Positions 1 to 8,589 of a DNA stretch of 64,000 bases are shown piece after piece (the first letter of the stretch is position 1; the number at the start of each line of letters is the position of its first letter). The stretch is from Clostridium chromiireducens (GTDB lineage: Bacteria; Bacillota; Clostridia; Clostridiales; Clostridiaceae), in contig NZ_MZGT01000006.1 of NCBI RefSeq assembly GCF_002029255.1, positions 1 to 64,000 of the forward strand, in the 5' to 3' direction. The notes under the pieces are model-generated. The model searched no databases. It had not been told where the DNA came from and worked only from the letters and a program-made list of their open reading frames with translations. Position numbers and translations under genes: made by a program.

Positions 1-116
1 TATAATAACTATATTTCATAGTTTATATGATTAGCTTACCCAAAAAAGCATAATAGATAAGTAAGTTGCAAATATTTTAATTTGTGCTGTAAATATATAT
101 GTAAGATCAAATGAAA

Positions 117-155
117 AAAAGAATTGAGCTATCATATAATGATCTCAATTCTTTT
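117..155 (-). terminator. Intrinsic terminator of uppP
   Basis: A 12-bp perfect stem (AAAAGAATTGAG at 117-128 with its complement at 144-155) has a T-rich tail when read on the minus strand. It lies just past the uppP stop. The 116 bases to its left, up to the window edge, hold nothing I recognise. Confidence 0.85.
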
Positions 156-164
156 CATAAAAAT

Positions 165-1022
165 TTACATTTTTAAAAATCCAAAAAACATTAGTATACC
201 AAATACTATACCAGCGCCAATTCTATAAACTGCAAATACTCTCATTGGTCTTTTCTTTAAATATGCTACGAATTTATCCATTACAATTATTGATACTATA
301 AAAGCCACAATAAATCCTACTATTAAAGAAATCCATAATGTTGCATTCATGATAGAATAATCAAATTCCAAGAGATCCTTTGCTGATGATCCTACCATTG
401 CAGGAATCGCTAAGAAAAATGAAAATTCTGCCGCTATTGGTGTTGAGAATCCTGCGATCCAACCACCCATGATAGTTGATGCACTTCTTGACATTCCAGG
501 CCATACTGCAAGTACTTGAAATACACCTACTTTTAAAGCTTGAATTGGCGTTATATTATCTAAATTTTTTGTAGCATGCTTTTTATTTTTTCTAAACCTG
601 TTTTCAATTATTATTAATAAAATACCACCTACAATGAATCCAACTACTACAGCCTCAGGTGCAAATAAACTTTTTATCTTTTTATAAAACAACAAACCAA
701 CTATTAACATTGGAATACATCCTATTATAACATTTATTCCAAAATTAAAACCGGTCCTTCCTTCTTTGCCTTTTGAAAATATATACGTAACAAATTCAAT
801 AACACTGTCTTTTATCTTTTTCCAATATAATACTACAACCGCAAGTATTGCTCCAAGTTGAATTACAACCTCAAACATATCCACAAACGGACCTTTAAAA
901 TTCATAATGCTTGATGCTAATATCATGTGCCCTGTAGATGAAACTGGAATAAATTCTGTTAATCCTTCAACTATTGCTATAATAATAGCTTTAATTATAA
1001 ATATAATATCTACTAATCCCAC
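165..1022 (-). CDS. uppP: Undecaprenyl-diphosphatase UppP (BacA family)
   Basis: An integral membrane phosphatase of 285 residues, the usual family length. It converts undecaprenyl diphosphate to the monophosphate, recycling the lipid carrier for peptidoglycan and other wall polymers; overexpression of the family gives bacitracin resistance. The family signatures EFIPVSSTGH (about residues 22-31) and PGMSRSAST (about 174-182), which carry the catalytic Glu/Ser/His/Arg residues, are intact. Several hydrophobic helices fill the rest. The start is a GTG at 1022, preceded by GAGAGTGA seven bases upstream. The gene stands alone, with its own terminator downstream and 275 bp separating it from manA. 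Confidence 0.95.
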   Translation of the reverse strand: MGLVDIIFIIKAIIIAIVEGLTEFIPVSSTGHMILASSIMNFKGPFVDMFEVVIQLGAILAVVVLYWKKIKDSVIEFVTYIFSKGKEGRTGFNFGINVIIGCIPMLIVGLLFYKKIKSLFAPEAVVVGFIVGGILLIIIENRFRKNKKHATKNLDNITPIQALKVGVFQVLAVWPGMSRSASTIMGGWIAGFSTPIAAEFSFFLAIPAMVGSSAKDLLEFDYSIMNATLWISLIVGFIVAFIVSIIVMDKFVAYLKKRPMRVFAVYRIGAGIVFGILMFFGFLKM

Positions 1023-1254
1023 TTAAATATCACTCTCTTTCTATTATTTAATTGCTTAAAATATAAGCAATTTTATATTAACTCTATTAATATATTGTAA
1101 CCCCTATTTACTCTTTATCATACAGAAATTTCCTTGAACTTCATTATACTTTCGGAAAACATATCTATATAATTTTATTTTCCTAGTTCATAATCTATTT
1201 TATTTAAAACTATGCTACAAAAGCAGCTTGTCTATTGTATAATGTTCATTACCA

Positions 1255-1296
1255 AAATTAAGGAGTAACTGTATAGTCCTCCTTTAATTTTTTACT
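1255..1296 (+). terminator. Hairpin between manA and uppP, probably bidirectional
   Basis: AAATTAAGGAG (1255-1265) pairs with CTCCTTTAATTT (1279-1290). The T-run follows on the plus strand, so it is strongest in that direction, but its position right after the manA stop suggests it also ends manA transcripts. The rest of 1023-1254 shows no ORF or structure. Confidence 0.6.
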
Positions 1297-1297
1297 T

Positions 1298-2275
1298 TTA
1301 TTTTTCTATTATATCTAAGAGTTTCTTTTCCTCAGCTTTTACGTTTGGCACATAGCTCTTCAGTAGCGTAAAATCACCTACTAATTCATACTCTCCAAGA
1401 GTTGCAGGAATGAAAATACTGTCTCCCATAAGTATTTTCTCTTCGCCACCACTATATTTTATAGCGCCATCACCATCAACGCATGTAAATAGGAAAAATC
1501 TTTCCTCATCACTTTTTTCTTTTACAGATGTATTAATTTCATATTTTTGTATTGTGAAATACTCATCTAAACAAAGGTACGTCTTATCATATCCCTCTTT
1601 TGGTATTGTAATTCCCTTTGAATTTTCCCCCTTAAGCGAAAAATCAATTACTTCTAATGCTTTCTCTACATGAATTTCTCTTCCTCTATTATAGTCATAA
1701 ACTCTATATGTAGTATCACTATTTTGTTGAATTTCAGCAATTAATACACCTTCACATATAGCATGAACCAATCCACTTTGAACAAAGAAAAAATCGCCCT
1801 TTTTAACAGGAATTTTATTTAAATACTTATCTAAATCTCCATCTTCAATTGCCTTTTTAAATTTCTCTTTATCGCAATCTTTTGTTCCAACTATTAATGA
1901 AGCATTTTCTTCTGCATCAACTACATACCATGCTTCTGTTTTTCCTGAATCTTTTTCAACTCTATTAGCATATTCATCATCTGGATGAACTTGAACTGAT
2001 AATTTATCTTCTGCAGTTATAAGCTTAATTAAAAGAGGAAATTCTTTAATATCAATTTCTGTTCCTAAAAGTTTTTCTCCATACACTTCTATTATTTCGT
2101 TAAAAGACTTACCTTTTAATTCTCCATTTTCAACTTTACCAGTACCATTTTTATGACAAGCAATATCCCAGCTTTCACCTATTACACCTTCTGGTATATT
2201 ATTTCTAAATTTCTCAAGGTGCTTTCCACCCCATATTCTTTCATAATACAAATTTTCGAATTTAATTGGATACAT
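1298..2275 (-). CDS. manA: Mannose-6-phosphate isomerase, class I
   Basis: A zinc-dependent cupin enzyme interconverting fructose 6-phosphate and mannose 6-phosphate. It feeds mannose into glycolysis or supplies GDP-mannose for polysaccharide. The 325-residue length fits the short Firmicutes type I form. The N-terminus reads YERIWGGKHLEKF as in that family. The metal-binding motif VQVHPDDEYA (about residues 94-103) and a downstream LVHAICEG stretch (about 169-176) give the expected Gln/His/Glu/His ligands. The ATG at 2275 has a GGGGGAAG ribosome site. It lies 75 bp downstream of the TPR gene on the same strand and may be co-transcribed. Confidence 0.93.
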   Translation of the reverse strand: MYPIKFENLYYERIWGGKHLEKFRNNIPEGVIGESWDIACHKNGTGKVENGELKGKSFNEIIEVYGEKLLGTEIDIKEFPLLIKLITAEDKLSVQVHPDDEYANRVEKDSGKTEAWYVVDAEENASLIVGTKDCDKEKFKKAIEDGDLDKYLNKIPVKKGDFFFVQSGLVHAICEGVLIAEIQQNSDTTYRVYDYNRGREIHVEKALEVIDFSLKGENSKGITIPKEGYDKTYLCLDEYFTIQKYEINTSVKEKSDEERFFLFTCVDGDGAIKYSGGEEKILMGDSIFIPATLGEYELVGDFTLLKSYVPNVKAEEKKLLDIIEK

Positions 2276-2350
2276 CTAATTACTTCCCCCCTAGCACTAT
2301 ATATTACATTTCATGTAAATCAGATCTTTTTCAACCAAAAGTAATTTTAA

Positions 2351-4150
2351 TTAATAAAATAATTTAAGGTCGGGAACCTTTAATGTTGCCCCATTTCTTT
2401 TATTATATGCGTCTGATAGATTTCTTATCCTATTATAATTTTCAGTTATTGTCTCTTTATCTTCTTCACTAGTTTTTTCATTTATTCCATCATATGCTGC
2501 TTTCAAATTAACCATACCTCTAGTTAGATCACCATCAACTGCGATATAATAACACCCTGCATTATTTAATGTTAAAATATCATTTTTATCAATAGCATAA
2601 GCGCTTCTTATTTCTTTAAGAGATTGTTCATTACTCTCTTTATTTAAATATACAGTTCCAAGAGCTCTATGGTACTTAGGCAATTTATCATTTATTGAAA
2701 TACTCTTTTTTAGCAATGGTATTGCATCATCTTGTCTTTGGTTATTAATTTGTATTAATGCCATATTATAATATACTTCTGCATCATTTGGATTAATTTT
2801 TGAAGCCAGCTCATAGTAACGCATTGCCTTAGCAGTATCTTTGGTCGCATTTCCATAATATTCTGCTGTTTTAATTATAATATTGTAGTTTAAAGGTTCC
2901 TTATGTAAAGCAGTTCTAAAATAAGGCTCTATTCCATCAATTTTATCTTGCTTCTCCATTATCTCAGTTATCAAAAATCCATAATTATCTGGATAATCTC
3001 TGTTGGCTACTATACTTTTTTCGGAATCCTTAAATGCCTCATCATAATTTTCATTATTATAAGCCTGCCATGCTGACGCATGATAACCTATAAATGAATT
3101 TGGATACTTCTTTATCAATTCATCTAAAACCGTCTTAGCTTCTTCTGTTTCACCCAAGTTTTGATACATATTAGCTTTAATAAGCATCAAATTCTCGTTT
3201 CCAACATCTTCACTCTCTATTTTTCCAATTAATTCATCCGCTTTTTTTGCTGACTCCTTGCTCATTGAATAAATTTTCGCTGTCCACATTTTATACGCAA
3301 GTTCATCAGGGTCTTTTTTCTCTAATTTTGAAATTTTATCCAAAATATCATTTTCATTATAATCTGCAATTTGAGCGATAACGTCAAATACTTTTATTTC
3401 ATCTTTATCTTTATACCAAGCATCTTTTAATAATGTAAAACCTTCGTCATAATTATCTATTAGCATGTTCATTCTAGCTAAAATAGCTAAATCTACTGCA
3501 CCTTCATCAGTTCTAGGATAACTAGCTACTATATCTTTTGCTTTATTTTTATCTCCATTTACTAAATAAGCAGTAAACATTGTTTGTAATAGATTTTTAT
3601 TGTCAGGATAATCATGTAGAAATACTTCCCCATATTCTACAGCTTTTTTATATTCGCCATTCATAACTGTCGTGAATACTATGTAATTTGCTAATTCTAT
3701 GTCTTTATCTTTAAGCTTATCTTTCTTTTCTTTATTACTGTCTATGAACTTATTCCTTGCTTCATATGCTTTTCGCAAGATTTCATTTGATTTTATAAAT
3801 TCACCTTTAACAGAATATATATCTGCAATTTTAACATCCCATATTGGCCATTCGTCCTTTTCTTGCAGCTTATTATATTCTGCGATAGCTTCATCATATT
3901 TCTTGTTATAAAAGTCTTCCTCTGCAACGTTAGTTGCAATAGATGTTTTATACTTGTTTGCTTCAGTTGTAGATTTTATTGTTACATACATTACTATAGC
4001 TACAACTAAACATATACTTACAGTTAAACTCGCAATAAAATACTTGCTTTTTCTGAACATATTCAGCTTTTCTTTGGTTAGAGTTACAACTTGAGCAAAA
4101 TACTTATTTTCTTTTAAAGTACTTATGTACTCTTTAACTCGTTTTTCCAT
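2351..4150 (-). CDS. Membrane-anchored TPR-repeat protein
   Basis: This 599-residue protein has a short cytoplasmic lysine-rich N-terminus, one transmembrane helix (about residues 38-58, SLTVSICLVVAIVMYVTI) and then almost entirely tetratricopeptide-like helical repeats. Clear repeats are at about 85-120 and 440-545; examples are DAEVYYNMALIQINNQ and DKLPKYHRALGTVYLNK. No enzymatic domain is visible. Such proteins are scaffolds, and this one would present its repeats outside the cell or at the membrane face, depending on topology. I do not recognise a specific named family. The upstream neighbour is ychF, which has its own terminator; manA follows after 75 bp. Confidence 0.75.
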   Translation of the reverse strand: MEKRVKEYISTLKENKYFAQVVTLTKEKLNMFRKSKYFIASLTVSICLVVAIVMYVTIKSTTEANKYKTSIATNVAEEDFYNKKYDEAIAEYNKLQEKDEWPIWDVKIADIYSVKGEFIKSNEILRKAYEARNKFIDSNKEKKDKLKDKDIELANYIVFTTVMNGEYKKAVEYGEVFLHDYPDNKNLLQTMFTAYLVNGDKNKAKDIVASYPRTDEGAVDLAILARMNMLIDNYDEGFTLLKDAWYKDKDEIKVFDVIAQIADYNENDILDKISKLEKKDPDELAYKMWTAKIYSMSKESAKKADELIGKIESEDVGNENLMLIKANMYQNLGETEEAKTVLDELIKKYPNSFIGYHASAWQAYNNENYDEAFKDSEKSIVANRDYPDNYGFLITEIMEKQDKIDGIEPYFRTALHKEPLNYNIIIKTAEYYGNATKDTAKAMRYYELASKINPNDAEVYYNMALIQINNQRQDDAIPLLKKSISINDKLPKYHRALGTVYLNKESNEQSLKEIRSAYAIDKNDILTLNNAGCYYIAVDGDLTRGMVNLKAAYDGINEKTSEEDKETITENYNRIRNLSDAYNKRNGATLKVPDLKLFY

Positions 4151-4365
4151 GAATAAATCACACCTTACTTTTGTAATTAGTCATACTTGTTCTCTATTTT
4201 AACAAACTTTAATACAAAAATCTACAATTTGCATTATATTCATTTGATTGTAAGTATTTATTAATAATTTATTCACTGTTTTCATCAGATAAACTTCTTT
4301 AACATTACATATTAATTGACTTCTATAATTCACTTTTAAGCATTAATTAATATTAAGAAAACAAA

Positions 4366-4391
4366 AAGAGTGAAATTTAACTCCCACTCTT
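4366..4391 (-). terminator. Intrinsic terminator of ychF
   Basis: The stem AAGAGTG (4366-4372) / CACTCTT (4385-4391) is followed by TTTTGTTTTCTT when read on the minus strand, 24 bp past the ychF stop. Confidence 0.8.
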
Positions 4392-4414
4392 CTTGAATAT
4401 ACTAAGATGTACTT

Positions 4415-5512
4415 TTATACATTAAATCTAAAGTTAACTACATCTCCATCTTCCATTACATATTCTTTTCCTTCAAGTCTGAACTTTCCTTTTTCTTTAG
4501 CTGCTGCTTCTGAACCACATTCAACTAAATCATTGTAAGAAACTACCTCAGCCCTAATAAATCCTCTTTCAATATCTGAGTGAATTTTTCCTGCTGCTTG
4601 AGGTGCTTTTGTTCCTCTTTTGATTGTCCAAGCTCTAACTTCTTGAACCCCTGCTGTTAAGTAACTCATAAGTCCAAGTAATCTGTAACTAGTTTCCACC
4701 ATCTTATCTAATCCTGATTCATCTAGACCATATTCTGATAACATTTCAGCTTTCTCTTCATCTTCAAGTCCTGATAATTCTTCTTCAATTTTAGCACTTA
4801 TTACCATTACTTCAGAATTTTCAGCTGATGCATATTCTTTTACTTTCTTAACATAATCATTATCAAAGTTACCTTCCATAACATCATCTTCTGAAATGTT
4901 ACATGCATATAAAACTGGTTTTGAAGTAATTAAAAATAAACCTTTTATAAAATCATTCTCTTCTTCAGTAACTTCTAGAGTTCTAACAGGCTTATTTGCT
5001 TCTAACTGTTCCTTAACTCTTTCCATAACTCCATATTCAAATTTTGCAGTCTTATCTCCTGATCTTACAAGCTTTAATGATTTTTCCATTCTTCTTTCTA
5101 GAACTTCTAAATCTGAAAATATCAACTCTAAATTTATAGTTTCAATATCTCTTATTGGATCAACAGAACCTTCAACGTGAACTACATTTCCATCATCAAA
5201 ACATCTAACAACATGAACTATTGCTGCAACTTCTCTAATATGTGATAGGAACTTATTTCCTAATCCTTCACCTTTTGAAGCTCCTTTAACTAATCCTGCT
5301 ATATCATAAAACTCTATTGCTGTATATACTTTTTTCTTTGTGTTATACATTTTCTCTAAAACGTCTAATCTCTTATCTGGAACACTTACAACCCCAACGT
5401 TTGGCTCAATTGTACAGAATGGATAATTAGCTGATTCAGCTCCAGCCTTTGTTATCGCATTAAACAACGTACTTTTACCTACATTCGGTAAACCTACCAT
5501 ACCTAATTTCAT
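4415..5512 (-). CDS. ychF: Redox-regulated ATPase YchF (Obg/HflX-class P-loop protein)
   Basis: A conserved P-loop NTPase of 365 residues, the standard length. Members bind ribosomes and prefer ATP over GTP, and the E. coli protein affects the oxidative stress response. The Walker A loop [13 protein letters not shown] is at residues 7-19. A switch region [21 protein letters not shown] follows near residues 67-87, and a TGS-like domain occupies the C-terminus, ending [12 protein letters not shown]. The usual NKxD specificity element is replaced, as in all YchF (here YACNISEDD near residue 203). The start at ATG 5512 has AGGAATG upstream. Confidence 0.95.
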   Translation of the reverse strand: MKLGMVGLPNVGKSTLFNAITKAGAESANYPFCTIEPNVGVVSVPDKRLDVLEKMYNTKKKVYTAIEFYDIAGLVKGASKGEGLGNKFLSHIREVAAIVHVVRCFDDGNVVHVEGSVDPIRDIETINLELIFSDLEVLERRMEKSLKLVRSGDKTAKFEYGVMERVKEQLEANKPVRTLEVTEEENDFIKGLFLITSKPVLYACNISEDDVMEGNFDNDYVKKVKEYASAENSEVMVISAKIEEELSGLEDEEKAEMLSEYGLDESGLDKMVETSYRLLGLMSYLTAGVQEVRAWTIKRGTKAPQAAGKIHSDIERGFIRAEVVSYNDLVECGSEAAAKEKGKFRLEGKEYVMEDGDVVNFRFNV

Positions 5513-5630
5513 CTATGTACATTCCTTTCTTATATCGAACTTTTACTTACGGATATTCAAAATATACCCTAACTTTTAATATACCTTTAAAAATTATACT
5601 CTAGAACACTTTTTATTTCAACTTTATATT

Positions 5631-5680
5631 CCTATAGATAAACAACATACCTAAACTTTATGTAATACCTTACCGAAATC
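5631..5680 (+). repeat. Possible remnant of one arm of the palindromic element (copy F)
   Basis: A 16-base string (CCTATAGATAAACAAC, 5631-5646) is identical to the outer left end of palindromic copy D at 9279-9294. In both places it is followed, after about 25-30 bases, by the element's arm-2 signature TTAC(TC)ACCGAAAT or TTACCGAAAT (here 5670-5679). No matching second arm is found before pdaA, so this is at most a fragment. The rest of the 346-bp interval 5513-5858 is AT-rich and holds only the pdaA leader. Confidence 0.35.
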
Positions 5681-5858
5681 AAATTTTTCAGAATTATTAG
5701 TAACCATTTTATAAAGTTTGTACTAAAAATTCCTTTAGGTTTAAATGCATATAGAAATTACCATGACTATTCTTTGAGTAAATTCGAATACTATGAATGA
5801 TTAGACGCTATTATGCAATATATTTTTTTAATTTATTTTAATTTTGGAGGTGAAACTA

Positions 5859-6743
5859 ATGAAAAAAAATATAAAAGTTATTATTGCACTTTCTTTGGTA
5901 TTAAACTTAGTTGCAATGTCTCCTCCTAGGTGCGTAAAAGCTACGGAAGAAAATGTTGATGCAAATGAGTGCTTTGAAGAGGGTGGAGTTTTTGGAGATA
6001 TTTCAGATCTTGACAATATAAGGGATATCTTTTCCTCATTTAGTGATGAGGATGAACTTAACTGGTACTATGTTGGTAAAGGAAAGGATCAGGTTGCCGA
6101 GGGTCCTAAAGAATCTGCTAGCTTCCTTAAAGAAAGTGGCGGCTATTTCTTAGGTGATACATCGAATAAAGTCTTGTATCTCACCTTTGATGAAGGCTAT
6201 GAGAATGGTAATACTGGAAAGATTTTAGATATATTAAAAGCATGTAATGTTCCAGCTGCTTTTTTTGTAGTAAAACCTTACATAGCTACAGAACCTGAAT
6301 TAGTTAAACGTATGGTTGACGAAGGACATTTAGTTTGTAATCATACAGTTCATCATCCATCCATTGCTCAAATACGTGATAAAGAAAAATTTACTGCAGA
6401 ATTTACCGGAGTAGAAGACGCCTTTAAAGAACTTACTGGCCAAGATATGCCTAAGTTTTTCAGACCTCCAATGGGTAAGTATTCAAAAAAATCTTTAGAA
6501 ATGACAAAGGATTTAGGTTATAAAACTATATTCTGGAGCTTTGCTTATAAAGATTGGTTAGTAAAGAGCCAGCCATCTGAATCATATGCAGTAGAAAAGA
6601 TACGTAAAGGAGCTCATCCAGGATCTATAATGCTTCTACACGCAGTTTCAGATACAAACACTAAAGTACTAGAATCCATCATTAAAACCCTTCAAGCAGA
6701 TGGATATGAATTTAAATCACTGAACGATTTGCCTGAACAATAA
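5859..6743 (+). CDS. pdaA: PdaA-like polysaccharide deacetylase (spore cortex N-acetylmuramic acid de-N-acetylase)
   Basis: This secreted carbohydrate esterase family 4 enzyme is predicted to deacetylate muramic acid, which allows delta-lactam formation in spore cortex peptidoglycan. It has 294 residues with a signal peptide (KNIKVIIALSLVLNLVAM). The NodB domain is complete: LYLTFDEGYENG supplies the catalytic Asp, NHTVHHPS the metal-binding His pair, RPPMGKYS motif 3 and LLHAVS motif 5. The preceding LNWYYVGKGKDQVAEGP stretch is typical of PdaA rather than general deacetylases. I chose the ATG at 5859, with GGAGGTG six bases upstream, over an in-frame TTG at 5844 that overlaps the ribosome site. 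It is monocistronic, followed by palindromic copy A. Confidence 0.88.
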   Translation: MKKNIKVIIALSLVLNLVAMSPPRCVKATEENVDANECFEEGGVFGDISDLDNIRDIFSSFSDEDELNWYYVGKGKDQVAEGPKESASFLKESGGYFLGDTSNKVLYLTFDEGYENGNTGKILDILKACNVPAAFFVVKPYIATEPELVKRMVDEGHLVCNHTVHHPSIAQIRDKEKFTAEFTGVEDAFKELTGQDMPKFFRPPMGKYSKKSLEMTKDLGYKTIFWSFAYKDWLVKSQPSESYAVEKIRKGAHPGSIMLLHAVSDTNTKVLESIIKTLQADGYEFKSLNDLPEQ

Positions 6744-7000
6744 TCATTTCAGGTATAAATAAATCTACTATAGATTATGTTCTGAATATCAGTAAAATTA
6801 ATTTGAATGATTTAGAAATAATAGTAACTGAAGAGATAAGTTTTCTAAAAATTAAAGTATTTTAGTGTGTTTTCAAGTAAAACTTAGTTACATGCTAAAA
6901 TGCTTTAACTTTTAATTTTAAAATTCATACAATTTTATCTAATTGGTTTATCATACTTATTGTTACAATATCATCTGGGTAAATTTGGCATGAGATAAAC

Positions 7001-7242
7001 TTATACTTTAGAAGTATACCTCAACCAGAAATACGAATCATTCTTTTATGGAATGTTTCGTTAGGAATTTTTATGGTCGTGATTCTTAGGGTAGAGGTTG
7101 TTCCAAAATGCTAGTTCAAAGCGTAGTCTTTGAGGCTAGCATTTTGGATGCAACTTCTATCCTTAGAATTACCCATAAGAATTCCTTAGAAACTGGAATA
7201 AAAGAATGATTCGTATTTCGATGAGTTATTTCTAAAGTATTA
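7001..7242 (+). repeat. Long palindromic element, copy A
   Basis: This imperfect palindrome has arms of about 115 bases. The outer stem ACTTTAGAA pairs with TTCTAAAGT. The 19-base segment ATACGAATCATTCTTTTAT (7031-7049) is perfectly repeated in reverse complement near 7198-7216. The apex is CAAAG-cgtagt-CTTTG (7117-7132). The left arm carries the arm-1 core GTTGTTCCA and the right arm the arm-2 core (here GTTGCATCCA). It fills the space between pdaA and the convergent gene ending at 7240, and its right end overlaps that gene's stop codon. The 257 bases between pdaA and the element show nothing else. Confidence 0.85.
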
Positions 7243-7737
7243 TTTTATGAATTTCTCTACATTTTCACCTATTTTTACTGTAGAATTTTTTGATGTAATA
7301 ATATTTTTTATTGTATTAAAATCCTGTGAAGAATATCCCATTGGATTAATTAAGTATGTATCTTCTGCAGAATTTTTATTTTTTTTCTTATCATCTTTAT
7401 AAAAACTAATTGCAACAAAATCTTTCTTCTTATTTTTAGGCTCATTTCCTTTACCGATAAAAATAGATTTTACATTACTATACTTAACCGATCTTATTAA
7501 ATCATTGCCTTTATAAAATTCTATTTTATCTTCCTTAATTATTATATCCTGATTATATTCTACTAAAACTGAAAGTGCCGTAACAATTCCTGTAAAAAAG
7601 AGCACCCACATAGGAATACTTTTTACTCCTCCTCCTAATGATCCAAAGATTATCCCTACCGCTATCTCAGTTGCTACCACGCCTATCATCATACCGTTTT
7701 TCTTCTTTATAACGATAGGAAATTTTGTGTTTTCCAA
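7240..7737 (-). CDS. Small membrane protein with a PH-like domain, function unknown
   Basis: This 165-residue protein has a basic N-terminus, then two closely spaced transmembrane helices (about residues 16-34 and 41-59). A C-terminal domain of about 100 residues follows, beginning NQDIIIKEDKIEFYKGNDLI. That pattern of short beta strands resembles bacterial PH-like (bPH/YcxB-type) domains; this is a fold-level impression, not a firm assignment. The start is a TTG at 7737 with AAGGAGGAATTA ahead of it. It stands alone, and its stop codon lies inside the right edge of palindromic copy A. Confidence 0.6.
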   Translation of the reverse strand: MENTKFPIVIKKKNGMMIGVVATEIAVGIIFGSLGGGVKSIPMWVLFFTGIVTALSVLVEYNQDIIIKEDKIEFYKGNDLIRSVKYSNVKSIFIGKGNEPKNKKKDFVAISFYKDDKKKNKNSAEDTYLINPMGYSSQDFNTIKNIITSKNSTVKIGENVEKFIK

Positions 7738-7966
7738 TACTAATTCCTCCTTAGAATTACTCGGTAATTAATCAAAAATATTTTACATACTTTTTATTTT
7801 TAAAATATATATCTTATTCTAAGAAATATTATACAGTATACATGCAATCTTTTTCAATACTTGTTAATATTATTACTTGAACCTTTTTTAATCCCTAAAT
7901 CACCAAAAAATTAGATGTATCAAAACTTCATATAAACACAAAATAATAAAAAAGGAGGTGAAATGT

Positions 7967-8119
7967 ATGCCACTTAAAGAAGGACCACATAAACCTGGAT
8001 CATGTAATCCACTACAAAAGGGTATAAGAAGACAGAAACTTCATGATGGGCAAAATGATGTTGGGAATCCTAAAAACAAACCTCAATATAAGAATTTTGA
8101 TGGAGCACCAGTAGAATAA
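7967..8119 (+). CDS. 50-residue hydrophilic protein of unknown function
   Basis: A very strong ribosome site (AAAGGAGGTG, 7951-7960) precedes ATG 7967. The predicted peptide begins MPLKEGPHKPGSCNPLQKGI, is rich in Lys, Pro, Gly and Asn, and ends DGAPVE. It has a single Cys, no membrane helix and no motif I recognise. The strong ribosome site and codon structure argue that it is real. Palindromic copy B starts across its stop codon. Confidence 0.6.
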   Translation: MPLKEGPHKPGSCNPLQKGIRRQKLHDGQNDVGNPKNKPQYKNFDGAPVE

Positions 8120-8328
8120 TAGCAATCCGAAAGAAATGATATTCTGTTGCTCGGTTGCTAAAGAAAATAGCTATGTATTTCTAACAGCAAAAGTTGTACC
8201 CATTCCTGCATGCTCCTAAGCTAAAGCTTATGACAAGCAAGAATGGAACAACTTTTGCTGAAGAAATACTATAGCTATTCTCTATATGCAACACTGCGCA
8301 AAAGAATATCATTTCTTTCTGGTGTTGT
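8114..8328 (-). repeat. Long palindromic element, copy B
   Basis: The left arm carries the arm-2 signature: CCGAAAG, CGGTTGC, and core GTTGTACCCA. The right arm, read in reverse complement, carries arm-1: CCAGAAAG, CAGTGTTGC, and GTTGTTCCA. Copy-specific stem segments pair with each other, for example GAAATGATATTCTGTTGC with its near-complement at about 8304-8321, and AATAGCTATGTATTTCT with AATAGCTATAGTATTTCT. The apex is TAAGCT/AGCTTA. The outermost bases overlap the last codons of the 50-residue ORF. Strand is given for the orientation in which arm 1 comes first. Confidence 0.8.
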
Positions 8329-8360
8329 ATAATATTCCAAATGACAAAGTAAAATTATTA

Positions 8361-8582
8361 TTGGTGTATACCTATACTAAAAATAAGTAACATATTGTTT
8401 GCAGTGTTTCATTGGAATTTTGATGGTAATGACTCTTGACTAAAAGTTGTTCCACAACGCTTGTTCATCGCCTGTCGTTGAGGCAAGCATTGTGGGTACA
8501 ACTTCTATTCGTAGAATCATCCATCAAAATTCCTAGAAACCGAAACACAATATGTTACTTATTTCGGTAAGTTATCACATAA
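8361..8582 (+). repeat. Long palindromic element, copy C
   Basis: The left arm is arm-1 (CAGTGTTTC, GTTGTTCCA) and the right arm, in reverse complement, is arm-2 (CGGTTTC, GTTGTACCCA, ACCGAAAT). Copy-specific stem AAGTAACATATTG is perfectly matched at about 8549-8561. It lies 32 bp from copy B, in the opposite orientation, and ends eight bases before the fchA stop codon, so it would form the 3' end of fchA transcripts. Confidence 0.8.
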
Positions 8583-8589
8583 CTCTAAG

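Noticed and set aside
5786..5822. GAATA/GAATG strings ahead of pdaA as a sigma-G promoter
   Set aside because: No spacing gives a -10 with fewer than two or three mismatches to CATWHTA, so I did not annotate it although pdaA is expected to be forespore-expressed.
7001..7242. Palindromic elements as simple intrinsic terminators
   Set aside because: Arms exceed 100 bp, there is no T-run after the stem, and one copy lies upstream of a gene.
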